From assembly GCA_944390795.1 (NCBI GenBank), contig CALXRI010000008.1:52958-116957 (forward strand): a DNA stretch of 64,000 nt, in the 5' to 3' direction. The stretch is from an uncultured Victivallales bacterium. GTDB lineage: Bacteria; Verrucomicrobiota; Lentisphaeria; Victivallales; UBA1829. Shown here one piece after another: positions 44,530 to 54,083 of the stretch. Position numbers and translations under genes: made by a program. Numbering within the stretch: position 1 is the first letter of the stretch; every line of letters begins with the position of its first letter. The notes under the pieces are model-generated. The model was not told the origin of the DNA. It was given only the letters and a program-made list of their open reading frames with translations, and did no database searches.

Positions 44530-47150
44530 AATGTGCATGGAGCCTCATCTGCCTTCTGACGCTGGGAGGGCTGCTTTCCCTTTCCGGCGCTGAAAAGAGT
44601 CCGGAACCCGCACGGAAAAGCTACCCGGTTCCATGGCTCCGTTTCGCGGAGTTTTCCACAATGCCGAATCTCGGGGACGCGCATCTGCTCTGCGACGGAG
44701 ACCTGAAGAACAACGCCTCCTGGACCCAGGGCACGGAAGCCCCGGGGACGCTGTTCTTCCGTTTCCCGAAACCCGTGGACATCGACTCCTTCCGTTTCAT
44801 GCAGGGGCTGAGCGCAGTGACATGCTGCCGTCTCTACGGAGATCTGACAGGGAAAGGTTCCTTCGATGTCCTGCTTTCCGAATACAAAGTGGGAAAAAGC
44901 GAACCCAATCAATGGATCACGCTTCCCGTCAACCGCAGACAGGTGCACGGACTCAAATGGGAGGCGGTATCCGGCAACGCGAACTACCGCACAGCCTACC
45001 CGACTCTGCGTGAAATCGAGATATTGTCGCCCGCTCCCGTCCAGCTTCCGGAGGAAAAACTTCCGGTCCGTCCGGCCGTCTCCTCCGGCAGGGAAATTCC
45101 GATGCCGCCTCTGACAAAGCGCAATATCGACATCCGCCTCTGCACGGACATGTGGAGCTACGGGCTTCCGACCAGCGACTGCCGGAATCCGAAGAAGATG
45201 AAAATTGCCCGGAAGGTCACCTCCTTCCGGAACCATCCGGGAATCCGAAAGGTCGTCCGGTATCTGAAAAAAGTGGACGCAAACAGCGTGCGTCTGTTTG
45301 TGGAAACACCCTGCGTCTACGACTCCCTGCCGTGGAAAAGCGCCTTGTGGGAAAACTACGGAGACGATCTTCTGAAGTGGCTTGCGGGAGAACTGGCGGA
45401 ACAGGGAATCAAGCTCTATTACTTCTCTCACGCATGGATGGCTCCCTTCCAGAAACGCGGCATGCGCGCCCCCATGCCGTTCTGCCGCTGGGATTATCCC
45501 TATGAGCAAAGCGACCGCGTCCGGCACATTGATCCCGGAAAATACAAGGTGCAGTATCCCTGCACGCTCTGCGACGCGCATTTCCGCACAACCTGGACGC
45601 AATACCTGTGCGAGGCGCTGGAACAGGGCGCTTCCGGCGTGTATCTGATGCCCGACGAATGGTATTTCAAAGGACACGACCTGCGTTATATGAACTGCCC
45701 CGCCTGCACAGAGGAATTCCGGAAAATGTACGGATACGCGTCACCGCCCGCGAAAATCGAAGATTCCGATCATTACCGCAAATGGAAGCTCTTTGAATAC
45801 CGGAAGCTTGCGGAAGTGTTCGACCATGCGGCGGCGACGATCCGCTCCCGCCATCCGGAGGCCGTGATCGTGCGCAGCGACTGCGCGGTCGGAAACGCCT
45901 CGCGCGGCCGAATGGAAACCACCACCGCCGCCGACATCATCTGGCGCAGGCGCGATCTCGCGGATTATGCGCAGATGTACTGTTCCGGCGGGAAACAGGA
46001 AATCGCCTTCGTCAAGGAACACGAGGCGGTCGCTGGAAAGGACAAGCTCAGCGGCAGCATGCAGTGGCTCGGAATCTCCCACCGGGAGAAACCGGATTAT
46101 CCGGTTCAGCTTCACGGAATCGCGCTGGCAGACGTGATGCTGGGAGCCGGAGCCATCGATCATTACAGAATGTCCTACATCCAGGACAAAGGCTGGACGG
46201 AAAATCTCATCCGCTGCAACAGAATGATCCGCCTTCTGGAGGCGTGGGGAATCGACAGGACCGATGTTCCCGACGCGGTCTGCCTCCTGGTTTCCCGGGC
46301 GTCCGAGGACTGGTGGAGCCTCCGGGAGCGGATGCGTGTGTCCGCGCGGAATCAGACCGCGGCGTTTTATCTGCATCTTGCCGGAACGGACATCAACACG
46401 CAGAAACTGCAGATCAGTGAAAATCCCCAGGACCGCTACCATGTCCAGAATGAAACCCGCGGACAGGGAGCGAAGACGACCATGAACAATCTGCTGACCG
46501 ACAACGGCGTCCCCTACCGGATCCGTTACATGGACCGTCCCGACACCCTGAAGAACCTTGCCTCCTTCCGTCTGATTCTCGTCCCGTTCGCCTATGCCGT
46601 AAGCGACGAATCCTTCCGCCTTCTGGAAGACGCCGTGAAAAAGGGGGTGCGGGTCGTTCTGTTCGATCAGCTGGCTCCCGCCGACGAAACCGGAAAGCTC
46701 CGGAAGGAACCCCTCCTGAAGAAGCTCCTGAAATACCCGAACGTGACCTATCTTCCGGAATCTCCGGCGGGACAGGACGGCAATCTGCGGAAACGGAAGC
46801 AGTATATGGATCTGATCCGAAACGCACTGGCCGGATCCGGTCACAGCTTCCGGTCCGACCGGAATTCCGTCTCCTATGTCGTGACGGAATACGCGGACAA
46901 AAAGGGATGGATTCTCTTCCTCGCGAACTGGGAGCGCAAGCGGACAACAACGGTTTCCCTCGCTCTTCCCGGACAGGAAAAAGCCCGCTATGCGGCCGAA
47001 TGCTTTTCTTCCGCGGAGAATGTTCTGCGCGAGGGCGTGATCGCTTCCCGGAACAAATGGAATGCCAAGGATCTTTCCGGATTCCAAATCGCACTGAAAC
47101 CGGCGGAGGTGAAGCTGATCCGCATTCTCCGCGAAGGAGCCCGTCCATGA
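44526..47150 (+). CDS. Secreted protein related to the product of 37751-41281, putative glycan-active enzyme
   Basis: The 874-residue protein has a signal peptide (about 1-22), a discoidin-like beta domain (about 40-170) and a probable TIM barrel (about 200-560) with YMNCPACTEEFRKMYG, resembling the metal knuckle of GH42. SRASEDWW then leads into a Rossmann-like domain (about 675-770, FRLILVPFAYAVSDESFRLLEDAV) and a beta tail. It shares SEDWW, the same domain order and the same downstream Rossmann module with the product of 37751-41281. Family not recognised. Overlaps both neighbours by ATGA. Confidence 0.68.
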   Translation: MKCAWSLICLLTLGGLLSLSGAEKSPEPARKSYPVPWLRFAEFSTMPNLGDAHLLCDGDLKNNASWTQGTEAPGTLFFRFPKPVDIDSFRFMQGLSAVTCCRLYGDLTGKGSFDVLLSEYKVGKSEPNQWITLPVNRRQVHGLKWEAVSGNANYRTAYPTLREIEILSPAPVQLPEEKLPVRPAVSSGREIPMPPLTKRNIDIRLCTDMWSYGLPTSDCRNPKKMKIARKVTSFRNHPGIRKVVRYLKKVDANSVRLFVETPCVYDSLPWKSALWENYGDDLLKWLAGELAEQGIKLYYFSHAWMAPFQKRGMRAPMPFCRWDYPYEQSDRVRHIDPGKYKVQYPCTLCDAHFRTTWTQYLCEALEQGASGVYLMPDEWYFKGHDLRYMNCPACTEEFRKMYGYASPPAKIEDSDHYRKWKLFEYRKLAEVFDHAAATIRSRHPEAVIVRSDCAVGNASRGRMETTTAADIIWRRRDLADYAQMYCSGGKQEIAFVKEHEAVAGKDKLSGSMQWLGISHREKPDYPVQLHGIALADVMLGAGAIDHYRMSYIQDKGWTENLIRCNRMIRLLEAWGIDRTDVPDAVCLLVSRASEDWWSLRERMRVSARNQTAAFYLHLAGTDINTQKLQISENPQDRYHVQNETRGQGAKTTMNNLLTDNGVPYRIRYMDRPDTLKNLASFRLILVPFAYAVSDESFRLLEDAVKKGVRVVLFDQLAPADETGKLRKEPLLKKLLKYPNVTYLPESPAGQDGNLRKRKQYMDLIRNALAGSGHSFRSDRNSVSYVVTEYADKKGWILFLANWERKRTTTVSLALPGQEKARYAAECFSSAENVLREGVIASRNKWNAKDLSGFQIALKPAEVKLIRILREGARP

Positions 47151-47935
47151 CGGCGCGGGAAATGGAAAAACCGTCGCAGAGCGAACATCTGGAGTATCTG
47201 GAGAAAATTGTCCGCCTGAAACTCTTCTATCTCCATTTCCGCCTGAAACGGCATCCGGAGGAGAGCTTCCGCTTCGTGCTGCGGAACCGCGTCGACATCT
47301 ACCGGAAAACGGCGCTGAACACCATCTGCGGACTGTGTCCCGCCGTCGATTTCGAGCAGCCCGCATGGCGTGCCATGGAAAACGCCGCGGAACAGGTGTA
47401 TCTGCACTGCGGAGACGATGCGGAGCAGTTTGAACGGGAGGCGTTTCAGGTCTTCCGGAGCTCCATCGAAGAACGCGCGGCGCTGGACTACCGGGCGACC
47501 TGGATGAAAAGGGAATCCCCCTGCGGCTCGATCGTGCCGGAAGAGAAGCTGCAGGAGGACGGAAAGACTCTGGGATTCCATATCGCAAACTCCATTGCGC
47601 CCCGTTCCTTCTTTCAGGAGCCGGAATATCTGCGCGGATGCCTCCGGGAGCTGGTCCGGTATGCGGAGGCCCGCCATGCGGAGTTTCTCGTCTGTTCCTC
47701 CTGGCTGAACAGCCATCCCCGCTGGACAGACTGTTTTCCGGAGGAATGGACGCGCGGCGCCAGTCCCCCGGAAAGCGATATTCAATGGCATTACGGGTTC
47801 TGGGGGCAGTTCATCACCGCCCGGAAAACGTTTCATGAGAAAAACGCCGCATATCTCCGGGAGCGCCGGGATTTCCGCTACCCCCTGCGCCATTGCCGCT
47901 GTTCCCTGAAATCCCTGAAGGAGTTCCTCTCCTGA
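47147..47935 (+). CDS. Conserved-looking protein of unknown function
   Basis: The 262-residue protein has no signal peptide or membrane segment. It is largely alpha-helical and rich in Trp, Arg, Glu and Cys (LVCSSWLNSHPRWTDCFPEEW; GFWGQFITARKTFHEKNAAYLR). It is the last gene of the plus-strand operon, coupled by ATGA to the large secreted protein, and its stop faces the GH42 gene. The composition and clean codon use support a real gene. I cannot assign a function. Confidence 0.7.
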   Translation: MTAREMEKPSQSEHLEYLEKIVRLKLFYLHFRLKRHPEESFRFVLRNRVDIYRKTALNTICGLCPAVDFEQPAWRAMENAAEQVYLHCGDDAEQFEREAFQVFRSSIEERAALDYRATWMKRESPCGSIVPEEKLQEDGKTLGFHIANSIAPRSFFQEPEYLRGCLRELVRYAEARHAEFLVCSSWLNSHPRWTDCFPEEWTRGASPPESDIQWHYGFWGQFITARKTFHEKNAAYLRERRDFRYPLRHCRCSLKSLKEFLS

Positions 47936-47957
47936 ACGGAAGCCCGGCGCCGCATGT

Positions 47958-49952
47958 TCAGACGAAGGCTCCCATTTCCCTGTCAGGCGGCACATGTTCC
48001 TCTGCATCGCCGGCCGGAACACAGCGGCATTCCCGGGGGGAAAGCGTCACACCGTCATCCGGAAAACAGACTCTTTCCGAAGTGGGGTTGAGATAGAAGA
48101 CCATGTCTCCGCGCCGGATGCGCTGGCATTTCGGAGGCACCTTCCGACAGGGGATTCGAGCCTGCTTCAGAAGACATTTCACAACAAGCGCAAGTCCCCT
48201 CCGGTCCATCGGTGCGGCAAGATACCAGGCATTTCCGCATTCGGTGAAAAGAGGCGCTCCCTGATAAACCCCCGCGGAGTATTCCTGAAGAACCCGGCAG
48301 CCTTCCGGGACCGGTCTTTCCATAAAGGAGAGGAGTCCGGCCGTTTCGCCGAACAGGGAAACCTCAAGAATCCTGTTGTCCGGCGGAACCGTTCGTCCGT
48401 TGTATTCAAACTCCCGGAAATCCACCGCGCGCCGGATCTCGCAGGACTCGTCGACACGCAGTCCGAACAGCTCCCGCAGAATTGTGCCGGGCGCCGCCTC
48501 CATGCGGTATTTCCCGAACTCGTCAAGACGGTTCAGACGGCACTGGGCGAACAGAATTCCGCCGTTCCGGCAGTATTCGCGCAGCGTGCCGCAGAATGTG
48601 TCGGACAGATGTTCCGTCTGGGGCAGGATGACGAGAGGATAACGGGCAAGAATGTCCGCCGAGGCCTTCTGAAGCGGCAGAAGATCCGCGAGCACGCCGG
48701 CTTCGTTCAGCGCCTGATTCATCCGCACCACCGCGTGGAAAAAGGAATAGTCGCCCCGGAATTTCGTGATGAATCCAGTCAGGCGGTCGACCAGCATCAG
48801 CGCTTTGCTGTCGGGCAGAGGAAGATCCGGATGCCGTTCGGAAAACGCGCGGATCGCGTGCGCCGTCTCCGCGACAGCCTCGTATGCCAGACCGGGATTT
48901 CCGCTCCAGGGAAGAATTGCAGGATGTTCCTCCTCCCCCATGACGGACTGCCGCCAGCGGAAATAGAAGAGATTTTCCGCGCCGTGCGCCAGTGCGTCCC
49001 ATGCCCAGGAGGAGAGCGCCCCGTATGCGTCGTTCCGAACCGTGACGGGATTCCATGCGCCCGTTTCCCCTACCGTGAAGGCACGCGGCGTTCCCTGAAT
49101 GTTCCGGTAGTAATCCCAGAAGGCATGAATGAATTCAAGAGTGTCGTTGCCGACATAGGTGTCGCAGGAGGCGTAATCCAGCTCCGCGTAGATTTCATCC
49201 GGCGCGACGTCCGGAAGAAAAGTCGTCCAGCTGTTCGTGGTGATTTTCCAGTCCGGATTGATCCTGCGGAGAATATCGCGCTGTTCACAGGCGAATTCCG
49301 TGTAAAGCGCACTCATGAACTGCGCATATTCCGCCTTCCGGACGACCCGTTTGAAACTGCGCGGATCAATCTCGTCAAACGAGGGGAAATCCCCGCTCCA
49401 GAAGGCGCCGTTCCAGGCTGCGTTGAGCGCGTCCACGCACTCGTACTTGTCCCGCAGATAGGACTGGAAGCGTTTTCTGCATGTTTCGCAGAAACAGAAT
49501 CCGTGTTCCGCCTCCGCGGCAATTTCATTGTCGATCTGCCATGCGAACACGGCGGGGGAGGAACGGAACGCGTGCGCCGCCGCTTCCGTAATCCTGCGTG
49601 CAAAAGCGCGGAATCCCGGGGACGACGGACAGGCATGGCGGCGGTTCCCATCATACACCGGGTTTCCGCGGCAATCCGTTTTACGAATTTCCGGATAGCG
49701 GGAGCTCATCCATTTCGGCGGCGCGGCCGTCGGGGTGCACATCAGAACGGCAATCCCGTTCTCATGGAGTCTTTCCAGAAGAAGCCGATAGTCGTCAAAC
49801 GCAAAGCATCCTTCGCGCGGCTCAAACCTCCCCCAGTTGAACTCTCCCATCCGCACCGCATTGATTCCGGCCTCCTTCATCAGGCGGATATCCGTCAGGA
49901 GGCGCTCTTCCGGCCATGCCTCGGGGTACCATGCGCATCCGAAATGCTTCAT
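47958..49952 (-). CDS. GH42 beta-galactosidase
   Basis: The 664-residue protein has the canonical GH42 start (GCAWYPEAWPEERLLTDIRLM), the acid/base pair Asn142-Glu143 in AWQIDNE, and the four-cysteine zinc cluster Cys108, Cys153, Cys155, Cys158 (CFCETC). Glu296 in VGETGAW is the probable nucleophile. The Rossmann-like trimerisation domain and C-terminal beta domain follow. No signal peptide, so it is probably cytoplasmic. ATG 49952 was chosen as the canonical N-terminus, 8 bp after the DUF4838 stop; no strong ribosome site, so expression may depend on coupling. Last gene of locus E. Confidence 0.92.
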   Translation of the reverse strand: MKHFGCAWYPEAWPEERLLTDIRLMKEAGINAVRMGEFNWGRFEPREGCFAFDDYRLLLERLHENGIAVLMCTPTAAPPKWMSSRYPEIRKTDCRGNPVYDGNRRHACPSSPGFRAFARRITEAAAHAFRSSPAVFAWQIDNEIAAEAEHGFCFCETCRKRFQSYLRDKYECVDALNAAWNGAFWSGDFPSFDEIDPRSFKRVVRKAEYAQFMSALYTEFACEQRDILRRINPDWKITTNSWTTFLPDVAPDEIYAELDYASCDTYVGNDTLEFIHAFWDYYRNIQGTPRAFTVGETGAWNPVTVRNDAYGALSSWAWDALAHGAENLFYFRWRQSVMGEEEHPAILPWSGNPGLAYEAVAETAHAIRAFSERHPDLPLPDSKALMLVDRLTGFITKFRGDYSFFHAVVRMNQALNEAGVLADLLPLQKASADILARYPLVILPQTEHLSDTFCGTLREYCRNGGILFAQCRLNRLDEFGKYRMEAAPGTILRELFGLRVDESCEIRRAVDFREFEYNGRTVPPDNRILEVSLFGETAGLLSFMERPVPEGCRVLQEYSAGVYQGAPLFTECGNAWYLAAPMDRRGLALVVKCLLKQARIPCRKVPPKCQRIRRGDMVFYLNPTSERVCFPDDGVTLSPRECRCVPAGDAEEHVPPDREMGAFV

Positions 49953-49959
49953 GGCTCGC

Positions 49960-52245
49960 TCATTTCCCTTTTTCCGGCGGAGCGTCGAAGCGGATCGAGG
50001 CGTCACAGATCAGAATCCAGCAGTAGACAAACGCGCCGCGGGCGTATCCGGCGTTCCGGATGACCAGTCGGTTGTTCTCCCTTCTCAGGACTCCCGGAGG
50101 AATTCCGAACTCCCGTCCGGACCAGTTGTGAACGGCGAAACCGCAGACTCCCTCGTAAATCACCGCATCATTGAGCGTGATCCGCATCATCGTGGTTTCC
50201 TTGTTACGAAGATGCTGCGCGGACGCGTTTTTCGTAACGGCATCCTGTCCTTCCAGATGCAGGACGCCTCCCCTCCCCGCGTCGGATTCCGGCAGATCAA
50301 AAAGAAGCGACATCTCCGCGGACGAGGTGATGCGTCCTCCCCTGGCCTTCGTGAAAACGCCGGAGCAGAGCTTCGGCGGAGAGAGCGGGTCCTGCTTCGG
50401 CCCGTATTCCCGGGGTCCGTAATCCTGCCCGCTCCACATGGTCACGGGAAAGCGCAGCGTGTCGCCGGAGCGTTCCGGAACGGCGCCCGTGACATGACCG
50501 AAGAGCTTCTTCAGCGCGGCGCTTCTCTCCGGCGGCAGCGTTTTCTCCAGTTCGCGCAGCACCAGATCATTGGAACGCGCGAACTCGTTTTCCTTCTTCA
50601 GACGCTTTGCGCACCTGTTCCCCTCGTTCAGAACGAAAGCCACAAGCTTTTCATCCCGGTAATCGGCAAGATGTCTCATCGCATCGGTCAGGAAGAGATA
50701 TTTCTCCCGCGTCAGCTCCTCAGCGATCTTTCCGGAATTCCCCGCGCGGGCGATTGCGCCGGACAGCAGACCGCAGGCCTTCTCCACGAACTCCGCAGTA
50801 TAGAAATCCGGAGGATAGCCGTCTTTGAGCCGTTTTCCGGACGCAAGCGTTTTCCTGTACTGCGCGTCCGCGAGTTTCAGATACGCTGTCACTGCGGAAG
50901 CGGCATCCCCGTAAACCCGCGGAGCATATTCCTCCATGAGCTTCATGGCGTCCTGATCCGGATTCCACAGGAGTTTCCCGTGGAGATACGTCCACAGTTT
51001 CGGAAAGTTGGCGGGATTCCCGTAATGGAAGGCGATCCCGCCGACGCCGCGTTTCCGGAGGAAACGGTAACGGTCGGCGGTCTGGGAGACAAAGGCCGGC
51101 TGATAGGCGCCGCCGATGTATTCACATACCAGCACTCTCCCCGGATTCTTCGCAATCCATCCGTCCAGAATCTTCAGCATGGACTCCAGAGTGTTCTGTT
51201 TCAGTTCATGCGCGAAAAAGGGACGGTTCCCGAGAGAGGAGGCCACGACAACCGCGACATTGCCGGCGGGACGGATTCCCTCCGGCGCGGTTTCCGTGCC
51301 GGAATAGGCGAACGTCAGGAAAATCCGGCCGGGAAACTCTTTTCCCAGCGGTCCGGCAATGGCATTGACCCAGTGCAGAAGTCGTCCGGCATGACGTCCG
51401 CCCGCATCGTCCAGTTTTCCGCATTCGGGACATTCGCACCAGACGGTGGTGTCTCCGTAAGTGAGAAAGAAGAACTTTTTATCCGGATTCAAACGGACCC
51501 ACTCCCGCGCCCGCTCCAGAGCAATGCGCGCGACGTCCGGATTCGAGAGGCACAGCGGAGTGCGGTGATCGCTGAAGGCGTTTTTCGAAATCCGTTTTCC
51601 GTCCTTCAGAAGCGCATAATATTCCGGATTCCGGTCATAATATTTCAATTTCGGCACCAGATATCCGGCGGTATGGTCGATCCAGAGATCCGACTTCTTT
51701 CCGAACAGCTCCGGATCCGCGCCGCGCCGGGGATCGCCGAGCAGCAGCATTCCAACTTGCCCGGTCAGAGGATTGGCTCCGTTCCGGTAGAAAAACGCGG
51801 GCGAATCGAAAATCGTGCATTCCTCCAGATTTTCCGGTACGCGCCGCGGCGGAAAAAAAGAATTCCCGTTCGCCCGGAAGCCGAGCAGTTCCCCAAGCCG
51901 TCCTGCACCGCAGAGAATCCCCTCCGGCGTTCGGGAAGCGATTCCGACCGCGTCGCCGCGGATCTTCAGCACAAATCCCTCCGGGGGGACCTGAGCCAGC
52001 TCCTTTTCAGACACGAGAGAGCTTTTCAAGGCGGCCTCGCCGAGATAAATGGTGTTCTTCGCGGAATCCTCCCCCTCCGGCAGAAGGCGCAGCGTGGTGC
52101 CCGCCGCCTTTTTCCAGATGCCCCGGAGCCATGCCGCGGACGCTGCGGAATGACGGTCCGCCTTGAGATTGCGGATCTGATCCGGGGCCAGAGAGAACGC
52201 GGTCGCGCCGCAGAGCGCAAGCAGAAGAGCCAGCAGGCGTTTCAT
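49960..52245 (-). CDS. Secreted DUF4838 protein
   Basis: The 761-residue protein has a signal peptide (about 1-17), a GH67-N-like domain (about 20-125), the DUF4838 barrel with IDHTAGYLVP, PEYYALLKDGKR and the CECPECGKLDD knuckle, a helical region and a C-terminal beta domain. It closely resembles the product of 55520-58156 (IDHTSAFLVPKKYYYD), so the two are paralogues. AGGAGAA precedes the start. It overlaps the upstream DUF2341 gene by ATGA and is followed by GH42. Confidence 0.85.
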   Translation of the reverse strand: MKRLLALLLALCGATAFSLAPDQIRNLKADRHSAASAAWLRGIWKKAAGTTLRLLPEGEDSAKNTIYLGEAALKSSLVSEKELAQVPPEGFVLKIRGDAVGIASRTPEGILCGAGRLGELLGFRANGNSFFPPRRVPENLEECTIFDSPAFFYRNGANPLTGQVGMLLLGDPRRGADPELFGKKSDLWIDHTAGYLVPKLKYYDRNPEYYALLKDGKRISKNAFSDHRTPLCLSNPDVARIALERAREWVRLNPDKKFFFLTYGDTTVWCECPECGKLDDAGGRHAGRLLHWVNAIAGPLGKEFPGRIFLTFAYSGTETAPEGIRPAGNVAVVVASSLGNRPFFAHELKQNTLESMLKILDGWIAKNPGRVLVCEYIGGAYQPAFVSQTADRYRFLRKRGVGGIAFHYGNPANFPKLWTYLHGKLLWNPDQDAMKLMEEYAPRVYGDAASAVTAYLKLADAQYRKTLASGKRLKDGYPPDFYTAEFVEKACGLLSGAIARAGNSGKIAEELTREKYLFLTDAMRHLADYRDEKLVAFVLNEGNRCAKRLKKENEFARSNDLVLRELEKTLPPERSAALKKLFGHVTGAVPERSGDTLRFPVTMWSGQDYGPREYGPKQDPLSPPKLCSGVFTKARGGRITSSAEMSLLFDLPESDAGRGGVLHLEGQDAVTKNASAQHLRNKETTMMRITLNDAVIYEGVCGFAVHNWSGREFGIPPGVLRRENNRLVIRNAGYARGAFVYCWILICDASIRFDAPPEKGK

Positions 52246-53288
52246 CGGGACTTCTCCTGTGCGGCGCTTTCCATTTTTCCTGCGGAAACGCTGTCCGCGG
52301 ATTTCTGATTTTCATATGCGGCCATGATCCATTCCGGAGAACGCGCGAGAGTGGAAATCGTGAATTCATCGCCAGAGGCGTCGCACGCCAGCAGCGCAAG
52401 AATGCTCTTATCCCGCAGCCCGGAGAACTCCGCGTTTTTCGCAAGAGTTCCCGGTTTCCCGTCGGCAAAGAGCTGAAGAGTTTTCCCGGAAGCGTCGTAG
52501 ACCACGCACAGATTCACCCATCCCCGTTCCGGGTTCCGGTCCGGCAGAAGGCTGAACGCGGCCACGGCCCTCGGCTTGTTGAAATTGACCTGCCAGCGTT
52601 TGGAAGAGTGATAGAACAGCTTCACGGGATAATCATAGAAAATATCCCCTGAGGTTTTACGCAGCTTCACCCAGCAGGAAAGCGTGAAAGAGCTTCCGGG
52701 GGGAAGTCCGATCTTCCTCTCGCCCCGCAGATAGCGGTATTCCGCCCGGGCCTTTCCCCCGGAACTTTCCAGACCCGTTCCGATCAGCGACGGCGCTGCG
52801 GAAGCGCCGTCACATAAACGCAACGGGAAATTTCCAAGAGAGTCGGGCATCTCCGCCGTTCCGTTCATATGCCAGACCGCCAGATAGCCGTTGCTCCAGA
52901 CCGCCTTCGGATCCTTTGGCGGCACTGCGGAAGCATTCTGAAAATAGAGATAAAAGGGCGTCGCCCCGCCTTTGCGGATTTCCGGGAGACGCACCCAGCA
53001 GATCAGCTCGTTCCTTGCCGGATCCAGCCGTTCGATTTCATGGGGCAGAAGGGTTTTCCCGTCCCGCGCCGTAAAGCGCAGATCACTCCCGTCGGGCCTG
53101 ATCTTCCGGAAGAGTTCCGCGTCATGCAGGCGGACGCACACGGGGAAATCCCTGAGATCCCCCGCCGCGGCGGAAGCTTCGAGTTTCAGCGGAATGCGGC
53201 AGCCATATCCGCCGTCAAGCCATTCCTGCGCGTTCGCCGCCAGGGCAGTTCCCGCCGCCGTAAACAGAACAGCGAAGAAGATTTTCAT
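52242..53288 (-). CDS. Secreted DUF2341/LamG-like lectin-type protein
   Basis: The 348-residue protein has a signal peptide (about 1-18), a DUF2341 domain (about 28-120; RIPLKLEASAAAGDL, GSDLRFTARDGKTLLPHEIE) and a concanavalin/LamG-like beta sandwich (about 140-325; SFTLSCWVKLRKTSGD, GWVNLCVVYDASGKTLQLFADGK). Such a pair is a glycan-binding, non-enzymatic arrangement, possibly displaying substrate to the next gene product. AGGAGGC precedes the start. ATGA overlap with DUF4838; 30 bp downstream of the pilin gene. Confidence 0.85.
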   Translation of the reverse strand: MKIFFAVLFTAAGTALAANAQEWLDGGYGCRIPLKLEASAAAGDLRDFPVCVRLHDAELFRKIRPDGSDLRFTARDGKTLLPHEIERLDPARNELICWVRLPEIRKGGATPFYLYFQNASAVPPKDPKAVWSNGYLAVWHMNGTAEMPDSLGNFPLRLCDGASAAPSLIGTGLESSGGKARAEYRYLRGERKIGLPPGSSFTLSCWVKLRKTSGDIFYDYPVKLFYHSSKRWQVNFNKPRAVAAFSLLPDRNPERGWVNLCVVYDASGKTLQLFADGKPGTLAKNAEFSGLRDKSILALLACDASGDEFTISTLARSPEWIMAAYENQKSADSVSAGKMESAAQEKSR

Positions 53289-53318
53289 GTATTGCCTCCT
53301 CTTATTCCTGAATTTGCA

Positions 53319-54053
53319 TTAATAGAATTTTGCAATGTTCTTGATCTGATTGTGAATGCCGAACAGGGATCCTCTTGTGTGGGAGTCCGCATGAAGGTCT
53401 ATCCAGAGAATGTTCACCGCATTGTTGTGAATATAGCCGTATGCGGAAACCGCACCCGAGCCGGTAAAATTGCCTCCGTATCCGTAGCCGACGCCCATGT
53501 TCCAGACACTCCCGCAGTCGGCGCGGATCAGACGGCAGGAAGGATAGTTGATCAAGGTGTAGCGCGTGAAGGAATACTCCTTTACCCCAGAAGTCTGCAC
53601 TTCCCATGAACTGGTATAGGCAGCCATGGAAAGATAAGCGCCGAGTCCGTACCAGCCGTCGCCGCTTTTGTCATTCGGGCGCATGGCGGACGGATACGGA
53701 TACTCCTGCGGACAGGCGAGAATTCCCCTGCGTCTTTTTTTATCCGCATTCGCTTTGGAACTGTACCAGTCATTGTTTTTGTCCAGCGGATAGCCGATAT
53801 ACGGATAGAGCCGGACAAAGGACGCGGTTCCGCATGGAATCCATTCCTTGAAATCATTCCCGTAGGAAGCGAGAAAAACGCCCTGCTGCTTCAGGCGGTT
53901 GATACAGTCCGTTTTTCTGGCGAGCATCCGCGCCTTTCCCAATGCGGGAAGCAGCATCCCGGCCAGAATCGCAATAATTGCAATTACGACAAGAAGCTCA
54001 ATCAATGTAAAACAGTTCCCGCTTTCATTCCATAATTTACTCTTTCCGGCCAT
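53319..54053 (-). CDS. Prepilin-like protein with H-X9-D[GL] C-terminus
   Basis: The 244-residue protein has [17 protein letters not shown] from Phe15, preceded by Cys14 ([11 protein letters not shown]), not Gly. The mature region keeps Glu5, the helix, and the family Cys ([14 protein letters not shown]). The C-terminal motif is H-X9-D-L ([15 protein letters not shown]). GGAGCC precedes the start. It lies between the GntR/LacI-type regulator (30 bp) and the DUF2341 gene. Confidence 0.88.
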   Translation of the reverse strand: MAGKSKLWNESGNCFTLIELLVVIAIIAILAGMLLPALGKARMLARKTDCINRLKQQGVFLASYGNDFKEWIPCGTASFVRLYPYIGYPLDKNNDWYSSKANADKKRRRGILACPQEYPYPSAMRPNDKSGDGWYGLGAYLSMAAYTSSWEVQTSGVKEYSFTRYTLINYPSCRLIRADCGSVWNMGVGYGYGGNFTGSGAVSAYGYIHNNAVNILWIDLHADSHTRGSLFGIHNQIKNIAKFY

Positions 54054-54083
54054 GAGAGGCTCCTTTCCGTCTTCAGATGTTTT

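Noticed and set aside
12633..54053. Pilin-like genes considered as a complete type II secretion or type IV pilus locus.
   Set aside because: No ATPase, secretin, inner-membrane platform or prepilin peptidase gene is present, only scattered single pilin-like genes.
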